Shown here: in pieces, positions 1 through 7,959 of the stretch
Position numbering within the stretch: the first letter of the stretch is position 1
How the letters are laid out: each line of letters starts with the position of its first letter
Source of the DNA: an uncultured Dehalococcoidia bacterium
Lineage (GTDB): Bacteria > Chloroflexota > Dehalococcoidia > GIF9 > UBA5629
Length of the DNA: 64,000 nt
Assembly: GCA_937975645.1 (NCBI GenBank)
Contig: CALJTV010000017.1
Location: 34,201-98,200, forward strand
Direction: 5' to 3'
Program-made: the position numbers and the translations under genes
The notes under the pieces: model-generated
Told to the model about the DNA's origin: nothing
Seen by the model: only the letters and a program-made list of their open reading frames with translations
Databases searched by the model: none

Positions 1-1010
1 ACGCATTGAGGATACCTTTCCAGGGCTGAGTTTAGTATTTCAAGGATAAGGTGCTGATAGGACAGCCCCATTTTGTTCGCCATTATAGACAGGTCACTAC
101 TTTTCGGGTTTAGTCCCGGTAACGGGTTTATTTCTAGAAAGTAGAGGTTTCCATCTTTACCCAGTCTGAAATCGATTCTAGCAAAGTCCCGACAGCCCAA
201 AGTGTAAAATATTTGGGTGCTAGCTGCGGTAATTTGCTGGCTCAGTGCCGATGAGAGATCGGCAGGGCACTCATACTCCAGTAGCTGTTCCCAGTCGCGT
301 TTCATTTCCAGAGAGTATATAAAATGCTGGGTATTTTCCTTGGGCAAGACGCGCATAATACCCAGGAGTTTAGCCGGTGAGTTTCCAACTATACCCACAG
401 TTATATCGTCACCGGGAATGAACTCCTCGATCAGTGCGGGCTGTTGGTAGTGTTTTATAACAGAAGTTGCTATCTCTATTAGCTGTGCTGTTGTTCTGGC
501 AATGGAATTTGCGCGGATACCTTTACTTGAACCCTCGTAAGCTGGTTTGACGAATGCTGGGAGGGGGAAAAGGAGCGCCCCCATGTTTGTTAGCTGGCTA
601 AGATCGCTGATGATTTCCCACTTAGGGGTACGTACACCTGACATCGCTACCATTTTTTTGGTTAATGGTTTATCCAAGCATATTGATAGACATTGTGGGT
701 CAGAGCCGGAATAGGGTATCCCCAGCATTTCAAGGACTGACGGTACCTGTGCCTCTCTACTCCTGTAATTACCTCTGCCCTCAGCTATATTGAACACAAA
801 GTCGACGCTGGAGCTGAGGATATTGTTCAAGAAGGACCTGCCGCCGCCAAGTCTGGCAACAGAATACCCGTTGTCCACCAAAACAGAGGCAATGGCGTCT
901 ACAGTTTCTGCGGAATCGTATTCCTCCAGAGCGTCCTCTAATGGTGGGAAAGCTGGGCTCAGCTCTTTTTCAACATCTTCTTTTAGATCGTAAGCCAATC
1001 CTATTCTCAT
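1..1010 (-). CDS. D-Ala-D-Ala ligase-like ATP-grasp enzyme (3' end cut by window edge)
   Basis: The frame is open from an ATG at 1010 to the left edge, about 336 codons, so the C-terminus is missing or nearly reached. Family features seen by translation are an N-terminal preATP-grasp region, FVKPAYEGSSKGI near residue 147 (ATP-binding loop), EEFIPGDDITVGI, and near residue 290 the metal-binding FLEINPLPGLNP. These are the hallmarks of D-Ala-D-Ala ligase relatives, which join two amino acids with ATP through an acyl phosphate. The start overlaps the stop of the upstream KamA-like gene by 4 bases (ATGA), so the two are probably co-translated. That partner suggests ligation of a beta-amino acid rather than D-Ala for peptidoglycan, but the substrate is inference. 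A true Ddl is the alternative. Confidence 0.85.
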   Translation of the reverse strand, partial: MRIGLAYDLKEDVEKELSPAFPPLEDALEEYDSAETVDAIASVLVDNGYSVARLGGGRSFLNNILSSSVDFVFNIAEGRGNYRSREAQVPSVLEMLGIPYSGSDPQCLSICLDKPLTKKMVAMSGVRTPKWEIISDLSQLTNMGALLFPLPAFVKPAYEGSSKGIRANSIARTTAQLIEIATSVIKHYQQPALIEEFIPGDDITVGIVGNSPAKLLGIMRVLPKENTQHFIYSLEMKRDWEQLLEYECPADLSSALSQQITAASTQIFYTLGCRDFARIDFRLGKDGNLYFLEINPLPGLNPKSSDLSIMANKMGLSYQHLILEILNSALERYPQC

Positions 1011-2329
1011 TTTCTGAACGCTGACTGTGGTTGATTGCATTCGTTTTTTGCCTGTGCTGTTGAACTGCAATATTCGGAAAGCCCCAACTTTTCAGTTAGT
1101 TCAGGTTCTCCTTTCGGGTTGCGGTACCAGAAGAAACGTCCCTGATAGTTTCTCAGTATGAGCTCGTTTTCTGTTTGTGCGAGTAGGTAGTTGGGTTGGA
1201 GGGGAACCTTTCCACCGCCGTCCGGTAGGTCGATTACAAAAGTGGGTACGGCGAGTCCAGAAGTATGCCCCCGCATCTTTTCTATTATCATGATGCCGGT
1301 CTCGACAGGTGTACGGAGGTGTTCTACCCCTTTGACTTCGTCGCATTGAAAAAGATAGTAGGGCCGCACTTTTATCTTGAGCAGCCCGTGGCAGAGCTTC
1401 AACTGTGTTTCTGCAGAGTCATTGATACCCTTCAGCAACACTGACTGATTGCCTACCGGCACTCCTGCTCGTAACAACTTGTCACAGGCAGCTGCGGAGT
1501 CAGGTGTTATTTCTTTGGGATGGTTGAATTGTGTATTGAGCCATATGGGCCCGTATTTGGACAACATGGTGCACAGTTCATGGTCTATACGTTGGGGCAG
1601 TACCACAGGAAATCTGGTGCCAATACGGATGATCTCTACATGTTCAATTTGTCTTAGCCCAGCGATGACGCTTTCAAGGCGCGATGTGGAAAGTGATAAG
1701 GGGTCGCCGCCGGATATGATTACATCCCTTATTTCTCTGTGTTTTCGGATGTAGTCCAGCATGGCTGCAATTTCGGCTGGGGTGCGGACCCATCCGCCGT
1801 TGCGCCATTCCCTTTTGCGGGTGCAATGGCGGCAGAGAACAGGGCATATGTCGGTAAGCACCATGAGTGCCCTATCAGGATAACGATGCACTAGGCCAGC
1901 AACTACAGTCTGTTTCTTTTCGGCAAGGGGGTCTTCGAGCCCCTTGCTCGACAGGGCTATCTCTTGGAGCGAAGGTATGGCTTGTTTTCTTATGGGGTCA
2001 TCAGGGTTAGCGGGGTCAATGAGGGATAGATAATATGGGGTTATAGAGAACGGGTATCTACAGCTTACTAACTTTAGTTCTGTCTGCTCTTGCTTTGAGA
2101 GTGGGATCAGTCGTGCTAGTTGTTCAACACTGGTGATCCTGTGCCGGAATTGCCACTTCCAATCAAACCAGTCCTTATCTGAGACACAGCCGAAAATCTT
2201 CCGTACGCTGACATTCTGAGTGTTATCGCCTGAGCCTGGAGGTTCCTCATCTTCCACCGTATCATTAGTAGTAGCCAAGCCAGGAGGTTCATCTTGTTTG
2301 TCCTTCAAACCGAGGCTATGTCTTGTCAC
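1007..2329 (-). CDS. KamA-family radical SAM aminomutase (lysine 2,3-aminomutase-like)
   Basis: 440 aa. The radical SAM cluster motif CPVLCRHC places cysteines at residues 162, 166 and 169. The glycine-rich GGGKVPLQPNY segment holds K374, matching the lysine that binds PLP in lysine 2,3-aminomutases. Known family members move the alpha-amino group of lysine (or glutamate) to the beta position using SAM, a 4Fe-4S cluster and PLP, in the cytosol. A GTG start with a strong AGGAGG site a few bases upstream supports the roughly 40-residue acidic, low-complexity N-terminal extension. The downstream ATP-grasp ligase overlaps by 4 bases. No AblB-type acetyltransferase is visible, so classical N-acetyl-beta-lysine synthesis is not directly supported. 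Confidence 0.88.
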   Translation of the reverse strand: MTRHSLGLKDKQDEPPGLATTNDTVEDEEPPGSGDNTQNVSVRKIFGCVSDKDWFDWKWQFRHRITSVEQLARLIPLSKQEQTELKLVSCRYPFSITPYYLSLIDPANPDDPIRKQAIPSLQEIALSSKGLEDPLAEKKQTVVAGLVHRYPDRALMVLTDICPVLCRHCTRKREWRNGGWVRTPAEIAAMLDYIRKHREIRDVIISGGDPLSLSTSRLESVIAGLRQIEHVEIIRIGTRFPVVLPQRIDHELCTMLSKYGPIWLNTQFNHPKEITPDSAAACDKLLRAGVPVGNQSVLLKGINDSAETQLKLCHGLLKIKVRPYYLFQCDEVKGVEHLRTPVETGIMIIEKMRGHTSGLAVPTFVIDLPDGGGKVPLQPNYLLAQTENELILRNYQGRFFWYRNPKGEPELTEKLGLSEYCSSTAQAKNECNQPQSAFRK

Positions 2330-2421
2330 TTATTCTCCTCCTTTACAGATTCAAATTACTATATGTAGTGCCTTTGATGATACCGTAACACAATTCTTTC
2401 TCATTGTCAATGCCTCTACTA

Positions 2422-2451
2422 TTGACAAAAGGCGAATTTTGCGGTTAGATT
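2422..2451 (+). promoter_or_regulatory. Candidate promoter for the beta-helix protein gene
   Basis: TTGACA at 2422-2427 is a perfect -35 box. An 18-base spacer leads to TAGATT at 2446-2451, which matches 4 of 6 consensus -10 positions. It lies 47 bases before the chosen start at 2498 and would give a short leader containing the AGGAG ribosome site. Confidence 0.45.
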
Positions 2452-2497
2452 TGTTCAGTTACTTGTGGCGAACAAGGTATAAACAGGAGATGTGAAG

Positions 2498-4756
2498 ATG
2501 GGAAAACATGCATTGACGTGGATATTTTTGGTCGCTCTAATGGTAGGGGTTGTAGCACCTACTGGCGCTTTGCGGGCACAAAATACCTGGCATGTATCTG
2601 TCAATGGGGACGATATCAAAGGCGATGGTAGTTATGTGAAGCCATGGCGTACAATCCAATATGCCATAGATAGGGCTGGGCAAGGCGATACTATAGTAGT
2701 GGGTCCGGGGATATACAGTGAACAACTGAGTATTAACAAAAGTATAACGCTGACATCTCCTACTGGAGACTATGCAACAAGCAGCGTGGTGCTCACCGGT
2801 GGCGGTTCTAACTGGTCGCTGATAAACATAGAGAGTAGTGCCAGTGGCACTGTGATCCAAGGTTTTAGGTTTGAAAGGGTCATTTCTGGCGAGGCGGTCA
2901 TTTTCGGTGGTGTCGGTGCTCACAATATCATAATAAAGTCGAATAGTTTCACGGACTGCATTGGTCCGGCTGTTTTCCTATACGATACTGGTGACCGTAA
3001 CAGCTATAAAGGATGGTCGATAGCTAACAACCGTATAGATGGAATACTTGGGACGGGAAAGGCAGGGCTGTGGCTGGGTACTCTTACGGACAGTGAGATA
3101 ACAGGCAACTCAATTGAGCGCACCAGTGGTCCCGGCATCGTTTTTTGCCATGTGGAAAACGTGACTGTGTCGAAGAACAAGATTAGGAATTTTTTGGTAG
3201 CGGGTATCCTAGTTACTGAGACTACTTTACCGCGATGGTGTTTGAGGTTGTTTGTTCTAGGCAATCTGATTGACGGTACTGTACAGCGGGATAGAGGGCA
3301 GGTTGAAACACCTGATGGGATACGGCTTGTGTCTTATGCTTCTGATGTTTATGTCGTGGGGAATGCACTAACCAGCAATGCGCGTGGGTGTGTTGTCTCT
3401 GGCGATGCCCCGGTAGCACCCAGTGTTAAGGTTAATTTTAACAGCATCCATGCAAATATTAGCTATGGTGTACAGAATTTGAGTGATGGACGACTTGATG
3501 CCACAAACAATTGGTGGGGGGCTAACAATGGTCCCGGAGGTGTAGGCGGAGGTTCTGGGGATGGCGTTTCAGCAGGTGTCCAGTATGATCCTTGGCTCAG
3601 GCTGGAGGTAACTGCCGAGCCTAAAAGCGTGGTCATCGGTGGGAGTGCTACTCTGGAAGTGATTGCTGATATGACGAAGAATTCACAAGGCAAGCATATG
3701 GCGGAGGCGGGGCACGTTTTTGATGGTACAGAAATAATCTTTACTACAGAGAAGGGTGCTTTTGAGAACAAGGACACCAGGATAGTAAAGGTAACCGATG
3801 CCGGGAAGGCAGTTGCTGTCCTGACTTCGGGAAACGAGGCAGGAGGTGTTATAGTCTGTGCTGAAGCCCCCCATAATTCTGCCGTTCCTAGTGAAGAATG
3901 TCGCCGGTGTGTGCAGGTCAATTTCGTTGCTGGTGATGCGCAGTCTGTGGGTACTGCTACAGGGACAGGCAAAGTCGTATTTGCCTCCAGTATTGGCAAT
4001 ATCTCCGACCTTTCGGCATTTGTGGAGACGGATGTGGACTGTTCTGGTAAGCCGAAAAATGTAAATTTCCTACACGGATTGTTTTCGTTTAGGATTATTG
4101 ATATTGCCCCCGGTTCGACTACTGTTGTGAGTGTAACCTTGCCTGTGCCCACACCTGGTGGTACCCAATTCTGGCAGTGTGTGAGTGGCGGTGTCTGGCA
4201 GCAGTTATCTGTGGGTAGCGATGATGGTGACAACATGATCACCATAAGTGTCACAGATGGAGGGGTGGGAGATTGTGACAGGACCGCCAATGGCACTATA
4301 GCTATCTTGGGAGGACCAGGTGTGCTAGGGCGTGCCTCAACATATCTGGTGGTGGAAACTGTCAAAGTCGAGCCAGACCAAGTGTATGCCAGTCAGAAAG
4401 TGAATGTGCGAGTTAAGTTAGTTAACAAAGGCAATGCTCCGGCTGTGTATACTTTGGTGGCAAAGGTGAATGGGTATGAAGAACACAGGCAAGAGGTAAG
4501 GGTAGAAGGCCGGACTGGCTTGTGGTATGAATTCACCATAGCCAAAGCTCAGCCAGGGACATATGTCGTCAGTCTCGACTCCAAGCAAGCCATGTTCAAA
4601 GTTCTTGCCCCTGGTGAGCGTCTCGGGGGAAGAGTGGAGGGCTGGTTTGTCGGAGTGGTAATTGCTGCCGCTGTTGTGGTGCTAGTTGGTGGGGCGATAG
4701 CTTGGTTGCTGATCCACCGCTTCAGAAAAGAAGTTAAACAACATAGAAGTTCGTAA
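2498..4756 (+). CDS. Secreted membrane-anchored beta-helix protein with choice-of-anchor U-like and CARDB-like domains
   Basis: 752 aa from the ATG at 2498. A GTG two codons upstream is also open, but AGGAG at 2485-2489 is spaced for the ATG. An N-terminal signal peptide (about 28 residues, hydrophobic IFLVALMVGVV) precedes a DUF1565-like start, WHVSVNGDDIKGDG. Residues of about 30-365 carry parallel beta-helix repeats. A bacterial Ig (Big-1-like) region follows at about 375-475, then a region at about 490-620 with the W...DGGVGD...NG pattern of choice-of-anchor U domains, then a CARDB-like domain. A C-terminal transmembrane helix ends in the short basic tail RKEVKQHRSS. The protein is probably displayed outside the membrane. 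Its ligand is unknown, and a polysaccharide is only a guess. Confidence 0.82.
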   Translation: MGKHALTWIFLVALMVGVVAPTGALRAQNTWHVSVNGDDIKGDGSYVKPWRTIQYAIDRAGQGDTIVVGPGIYSEQLSINKSITLTSPTGDYATSSVVLTGGGSNWSLINIESSASGTVIQGFRFERVISGEAVIFGGVGAHNIIIKSNSFTDCIGPAVFLYDTGDRNSYKGWSIANNRIDGILGTGKAGLWLGTLTDSEITGNSIERTSGPGIVFCHVENVTVSKNKIRNFLVAGILVTETTLPRWCLRLFVLGNLIDGTVQRDRGQVETPDGIRLVSYASDVYVVGNALTSNARGCVVSGDAPVAPSVKVNFNSIHANISYGVQNLSDGRLDATNNWWGANNGPGGVGGGSGDGVSAGVQYDPWLRLEVTAEPKSVVIGGSATLEVIADMTKNSQGKHMAEAGHVFDGTEIIFTTEKGAFENKDTRIVKVTDAGKAVAVLTSGNEAGGVIVCAEAPHNSAVPSEECRRCVQVNFVAGDAQSVGTATGTGKVVFASSIGNISDLSAFVETDVDCSGKPKNVNFLHGLFSFRIIDIAPGSTTVVSVTLPVPTPGGTQFWQCVSGGVWQQLSVGSDDGDNMITISVTDGGVGDCDRTANGTIAILGGPGVLGRASTYLVVETVKVEPDQVYASQKVNVRVKLVNKGNAPAVYTLVAKVNGYEEHRQEVRVEGRTGLWYEFTIAKAQPGTYVVSLDSKQAMFKVLAPGERLGGRVEGWFVGVVIAAAVVVLVGGAIAWLLIHRFRKEVKQHRSS

Positions 4757-4769
4757 GCCGTATTTGTCC

Positions 4770-4785
4770 GGCGATTATTGTCGCC
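4770..4785 (+). terminator. Weak hairpin after the beta-helix gene
   Basis: GGCGA (4770-4774) and TCGCC (4781-4785) form a 5-bp stem with a 6-base loop, 14 bases after the stop codon. There is no T tract, so Rho-independent termination is doubtful. Confidence 0.25.
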
Positions 4786-4969
4786 TCCGGGGTCTTCTGA
4801 TTATGATGATTTCCTGTGTTACTCTGGAACAACGCCACGGCGCTTTCTAAGCAGGGTGAGTGTGGTCTATTGCTTACCTTTGCCTGATGTGGTAATCTTT
4901 TTAGAACCTGTTTCTTGGCGATTGTATGATTGCTGCTGATGGACAGCTCAGATTTTGAGGAGGCAAGAA

Positions 4970-6070
4970 ATGAAGTTAGCTGTATTTGCGCAAATGGTGG
5001 TGCTGGTCTTTATTGTGGTGATGGTTTCTGGATCCTGTGCCAGTGTGAAGCCTGTGGAGTCACCCGAGATTATAGAGTTGTCTTACAGCAATTTTTTCCC
5101 CGCAACACATTTGAACTCTGTACTAGCTGAGAAGTTTTGCCGCGAAATCGAAAAGCGCACCAATGGTAAAGTGCGTATCACCTATTATCCTGGTGGATCA
5201 CTTACGCCAGCAGCTGGGGTCTACGACGGGGTAGTGAGGGGTATCTCCGACATAGGCATGTCGTGTCTGGCTTACACGATGGGCAGGTTTCCTGCCTCCG
5301 AAATAGTGGATCTGCCGCATGGATATCCTAATGGTTGGGTGGCGACTAAGGTGGCAAACGACTTTTATAGTAAGTTCAAACCAAAGGAATTTGATGATGT
5401 TCAGGTTTTGTATTTCCATGCTCACGGTCCTGGGGTTTTGTTTACCACCAAGAAACCGGTGCGCAAGTTAGAGGACCTAAAAGGTCTGGTTATAAGGTCG
5501 ACAGGAGTAGGTGCCAAGATAATGGAGGCTCTGGGAGCCAAAGGGTATGGTGCTTCACAGGGCGAGGCTTACGAGCTCATGTCCAAAGGCGCAATAGATG
5601 GAAGCTTTACACCGAGGGAGGTTCTTAAGGGATGGAGGCAAGCTGAAGTGGTGAAATATGTGACCCTTTGTTACGATGTAGGCAATACTACGGACATGTT
5701 TGTGGTGATAAACAAGACAAAGTGGGGAAGCTTTCCAGATAATGTCAAGAAGGTGTTCTTGGATGTAAGTGAGGAATGGGTGGACAAGCATGGTATGGTC
5801 TGGAACTATTATGATAAGGTGGCTATAGAGTATTTCCTTGGTTTTCCAGAGAGACAGCTAATCGAGTTACCTGCCGAAGAAATGGCGAAATGGGTAAGAG
5901 CAGCTCAACCATTGATTGACGAATATATCCAGCAGAAGTCGGCAATGGGATTACCAGCAAGACAATATCACGAGTACCTAGTAGAACGGGTGAAGTACTG
6001 GTCAAATAAAGCACCTAGTGATGAATTATGTGTCGGCTGGGTGGAAAAAGAGCTGGTTGACAACAAGTAG
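4970..6070 (+). CDS. dctP: TRAP transporter solute-binding lipoprotein, DctP family
   Basis: 366 aa from the ATG at 4970, preceded by GAGGAGG at 4957-4963 with 6-base spacing. A longer TTG start at 4955 would overlap that site and is rejected. The N-terminus is a hydrophobic signal ending in a lipobox (VSGSC), so the protein should be lipid-anchored outside the membrane. The rest is typical DctP: an early LSYSNFFPATH segment and central LEDLKGLVIRSTG, which carries the carboxylate-binding Arg region of the family. It captures an organic acid for the DctQM permease encoded next. The substrate is not readable from sequence, but the co-located acyl-CoA synthetase suggests a carboxylate that is then activated with CoA. 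Confidence 0.9.
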   Translation: MKLAVFAQMVVLVFIVVMVSGSCASVKPVESPEIIELSYSNFFPATHLNSVLAEKFCREIEKRTNGKVRITYYPGGSLTPAAGVYDGVVRGISDIGMSCLAYTMGRFPASEIVDLPHGYPNGWVATKVANDFYSKFKPKEFDDVQVLYFHAHGPGVLFTTKKPVRKLEDLKGLVIRSTGVGAKIMEALGAKGYGASQGEAYELMSKGAIDGSFTPREVLKGWRQAEVVKYVTLCYDVGNTTDMFVVINKTKWGSFPDNVKKVFLDVSEEWVDKHGMVWNYYDKVAIEYFLGFPERQLIELPAEEMAKWVRAAQPLIDEYIQQKSAMGLPARQYHEYLVERVKYWSNKAPSDELCVGWVEKELVDNK

Positions 6071-6097
6071 TGGTTTGTGTCAGATAATGGTGTGAGG

Positions 6098-6128
6098 GGG
6101 TGCTCAGCGCCATATTTGCGGAGCACCC
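6098..6128 (+). promoter_or_regulatory. Strong intercistronic hairpin between dctP and dctQ
   Basis: GGGTGCTC (6098-6105) pairs perfectly with GAGCACCC (6121-6128), and an inner CGC/GCG can extend it. No U tract follows. It is better read as an mRNA 3'-end stabiliser or partial terminator that keeps the binding protein more abundant than the membrane subunits. That role is inferred. Confidence 0.6.
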
Positions 6129-6158
6129 TATTGATATTACCGGAGATCAAGGGCTCAT

Positions 6159-6641
6159 ATGAATAAGTTTGAGAAGGTAGTCCGTGCTTTGAGCAAGTGG
6201 TTAAACTATTTTGCCGAGGCAGCACTGGTTCTCATGCTTGCTTTGGTGGTTATCGATGTAGTAGGAACGAAGGTTTTTCGTAACCCCCTACCCGGTGGCA
6301 TGGAGCTTGTTGCTTTCTTAGGGGTGGTGGTCATCGGCTTTGCTATAGCCGAGACTCAAATCATGCGCGGTCATATCGAGGTGGAGGTTTTGGTCTCGCG
6401 TATGCCCAAAATGGGTCAAAGAGTTGTTGCTAGTATTATCTATCCTTTATCTATCCTATTGTTTGGGCTCCTAGCTTGGAAGAGCTTTGATTTCGGGTAT
6501 AGCCTCCAGTCGAGTGGCGAAGTTTCTATGACGCAGAGGTTACCATTCTATCCTCTTCTGTACTGCATAACCCTGTCCGCTGCAGTGGTCTGTTTGGTGC
6601 TGATTGTGCAGTATGTAAATGCCTTAACTTCAAGGAAATGA
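6159..6641 (+). CDS. dctQ: TRAP transporter small membrane subunit DctQ
   Basis: 160 aa with four predicted transmembrane segments. The family pattern RNPLPGGMELVAFLGVVVIG appears after the first helix, followed by ETQIMRGHIEVEVL. DctQ is the small integral membrane subunit that pairs with DctM in sodium-driven TRAP uptake. Its stop overlaps the dctM start by 4 bases (ATGA), a sign of translational coupling. The dctP-dctQ gap of 88 bases holds a strong hairpin. Confidence 0.9.
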   Translation: MNKFEKVVRALSKWLNYFAEAALVLMLALVVIDVVGTKVFRNPLPGGMELVAFLGVVVIGFAIAETQIMRGHIEVEVLVSRMPKMGQRVVASIIYPLSILLFGLLAWKSFDFGYSLQSSGEVSMTQRLPFYPLLYCITLSAAVVCLVLIVQYVNALTSRK

Positions 6642-7945
6642 GTCCAACGATCGCTGGAGTTATCGGAATAGTTCTGCTGGTTGTTGTTTTCCTTCTTCGA
6701 ATGCCTGTTGGTTTTGCCATGGCTCTGGTAGGTGTGTTAGGTTTTAGCTATCTAGTCTCTGTGGATGCGGCGTTTAGTGTGCTCGCCCGGGACATTTTCT
6801 ATACATTTTCGTCTTACTCCTTCACGGTTATCCCTATGTTTGTGCTAATGGGCTGCGTTGCTTTCGCATCAGGCATGGGGCAGCGGCTGTACGAAGCTGC
6901 TTATACTGTGATGGGTAGGCTGCGTGGTGGTCTGGCTATAGCTGCTGTGGCCGCTTGTGCTGGTTTTGCAGCGATATGTGGCTCCACTACAGCTACTGCT
7001 GCAGCTATGGGAAAAATTTCTGTGCCCGAAATGAGGCGGTATGGGTATGATGACTCGCTGGCTACAGGTTGCATAGCTGCAGCCGGCACACTGGGCATAC
7101 TGATTCCTCCCAGCACAGTGTTTATCGTTTATGGTGTAATGACGGAGCAGTCGATCGGAAAGCTTTTTGTTGCTGGTATCATTCCAGGTTTGATGTTGAC
7201 CGGCTTGTTCATAACTACTATCGCATTGCTCTGCAGGTTCAGCCCCAATTTAGTGCCGCCAGTCACAGAGCCGGTACGGGGGACATGGAAGTCTGGCGCC
7301 TTTGCAGGGGTTATTGAAACTTTGGTTCTGTTCACCTTTGTCATTACCGGGCTCTTCTTGGGCTGGTTCAGCCCTACGCAGGCTGGTGGTATAGGTGCTG
7401 CCGGGGTATTGGCTGTCGGCGTGGTCACCAGGCAGTTGACTTGGTCTGGTTTTCTGATGGCAGTCAAAGATGCGCTGCGGATAACATGTATGGTGCTAGT
7501 CATAGTGGCTGGGGCGACGGTCTTCGGGCATTTTATGGCGGTGACTAAAATACCTCTTGTTCTTTCCGAAACAGTGGTACAGCTGCCTCTGCCTCCCTTA
7601 GCTATAGTAGGGGTCATAATGTTTGTCTATCTGATAGGCGGGTGTTTCATGGATGCCTTGGCGCTGGTAATCTTGACTATTCCCGTTTTTTACCCTGTGG
7701 TCATAGCACTGGGATTTGACCCTATATGGTTTGGGGTGATGATAGTACTCGCCACAGGCATGGGCGTGATTACACCGCCGGTAGGGGTTAATGTGTATGT
7801 GGTGAAAGGTATTGTGCCAGGTGTGGCATTGGAGACTGTTTTTAAAGGCGCTTTGCCTTTTCTGGTCGCTCTGGTGGTTATGGTGGCTATTTTGATGGCG
7901 TTCCCGTCGCTTGCCACCTTCCTGCCCAATTTGATAGTATACTGA
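6638..7945 (+). CDS. dctM: TRAP transporter large permease DctM
   Basis: 435 aa, about 12 membrane segments. Family signatures include GSTTATAAAMGKISVPEM and a SAGTLGILIPPS-like stretch (here AAGTLGILIPPS) in the first half, and VLATGMGVITPPVGVNVYV near the C-terminus. DctM is the ion-coupled transport subunit that imports the substrate delivered by DctP. It overlaps dctQ by 4 bases and ends 14 bases before the acyl-CoA synthetase gene, so all four genes can form one operon. Confidence 0.92.
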   Translation: MSPTIAGVIGIVLLVVVFLLRMPVGFAMALVGVLGFSYLVSVDAAFSVLARDIFYTFSSYSFTVIPMFVLMGCVAFASGMGQRLYEAAYTVMGRLRGGLAIAAVAACAGFAAICGSTTATAAAMGKISVPEMRRYGYDDSLATGCIAAAGTLGILIPPSTVFIVYGVMTEQSIGKLFVAGIIPGLMLTGLFITTIALLCRFSPNLVPPVTEPVRGTWKSGAFAGVIETLVLFTFVITGLFLGWFSPTQAGGIGAAGVLAVGVVTRQLTWSGFLMAVKDALRITCMVLVIVAGATVFGHFMAVTKIPLVLSETVVQLPLPPLAIVGVIMFVYLIGGCFMDALALVILTIPVFYPVVIALGFDPIWFGVMIVLATGMGVITPPVGVNVYVVKGIVPGVALETVFKGALPFLVALVVMVAILMAFPSLATFLPNLIVY

Positions 7946-7959
7946 ACACACTGTACGAG

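Noticed and set aside
3463..4365. 300-codon minus-strand frame inside the beta-helix gene
   Set aside because: It is a shadow of a strongly supported gene; its composition is low in complexity and no motif is seen.
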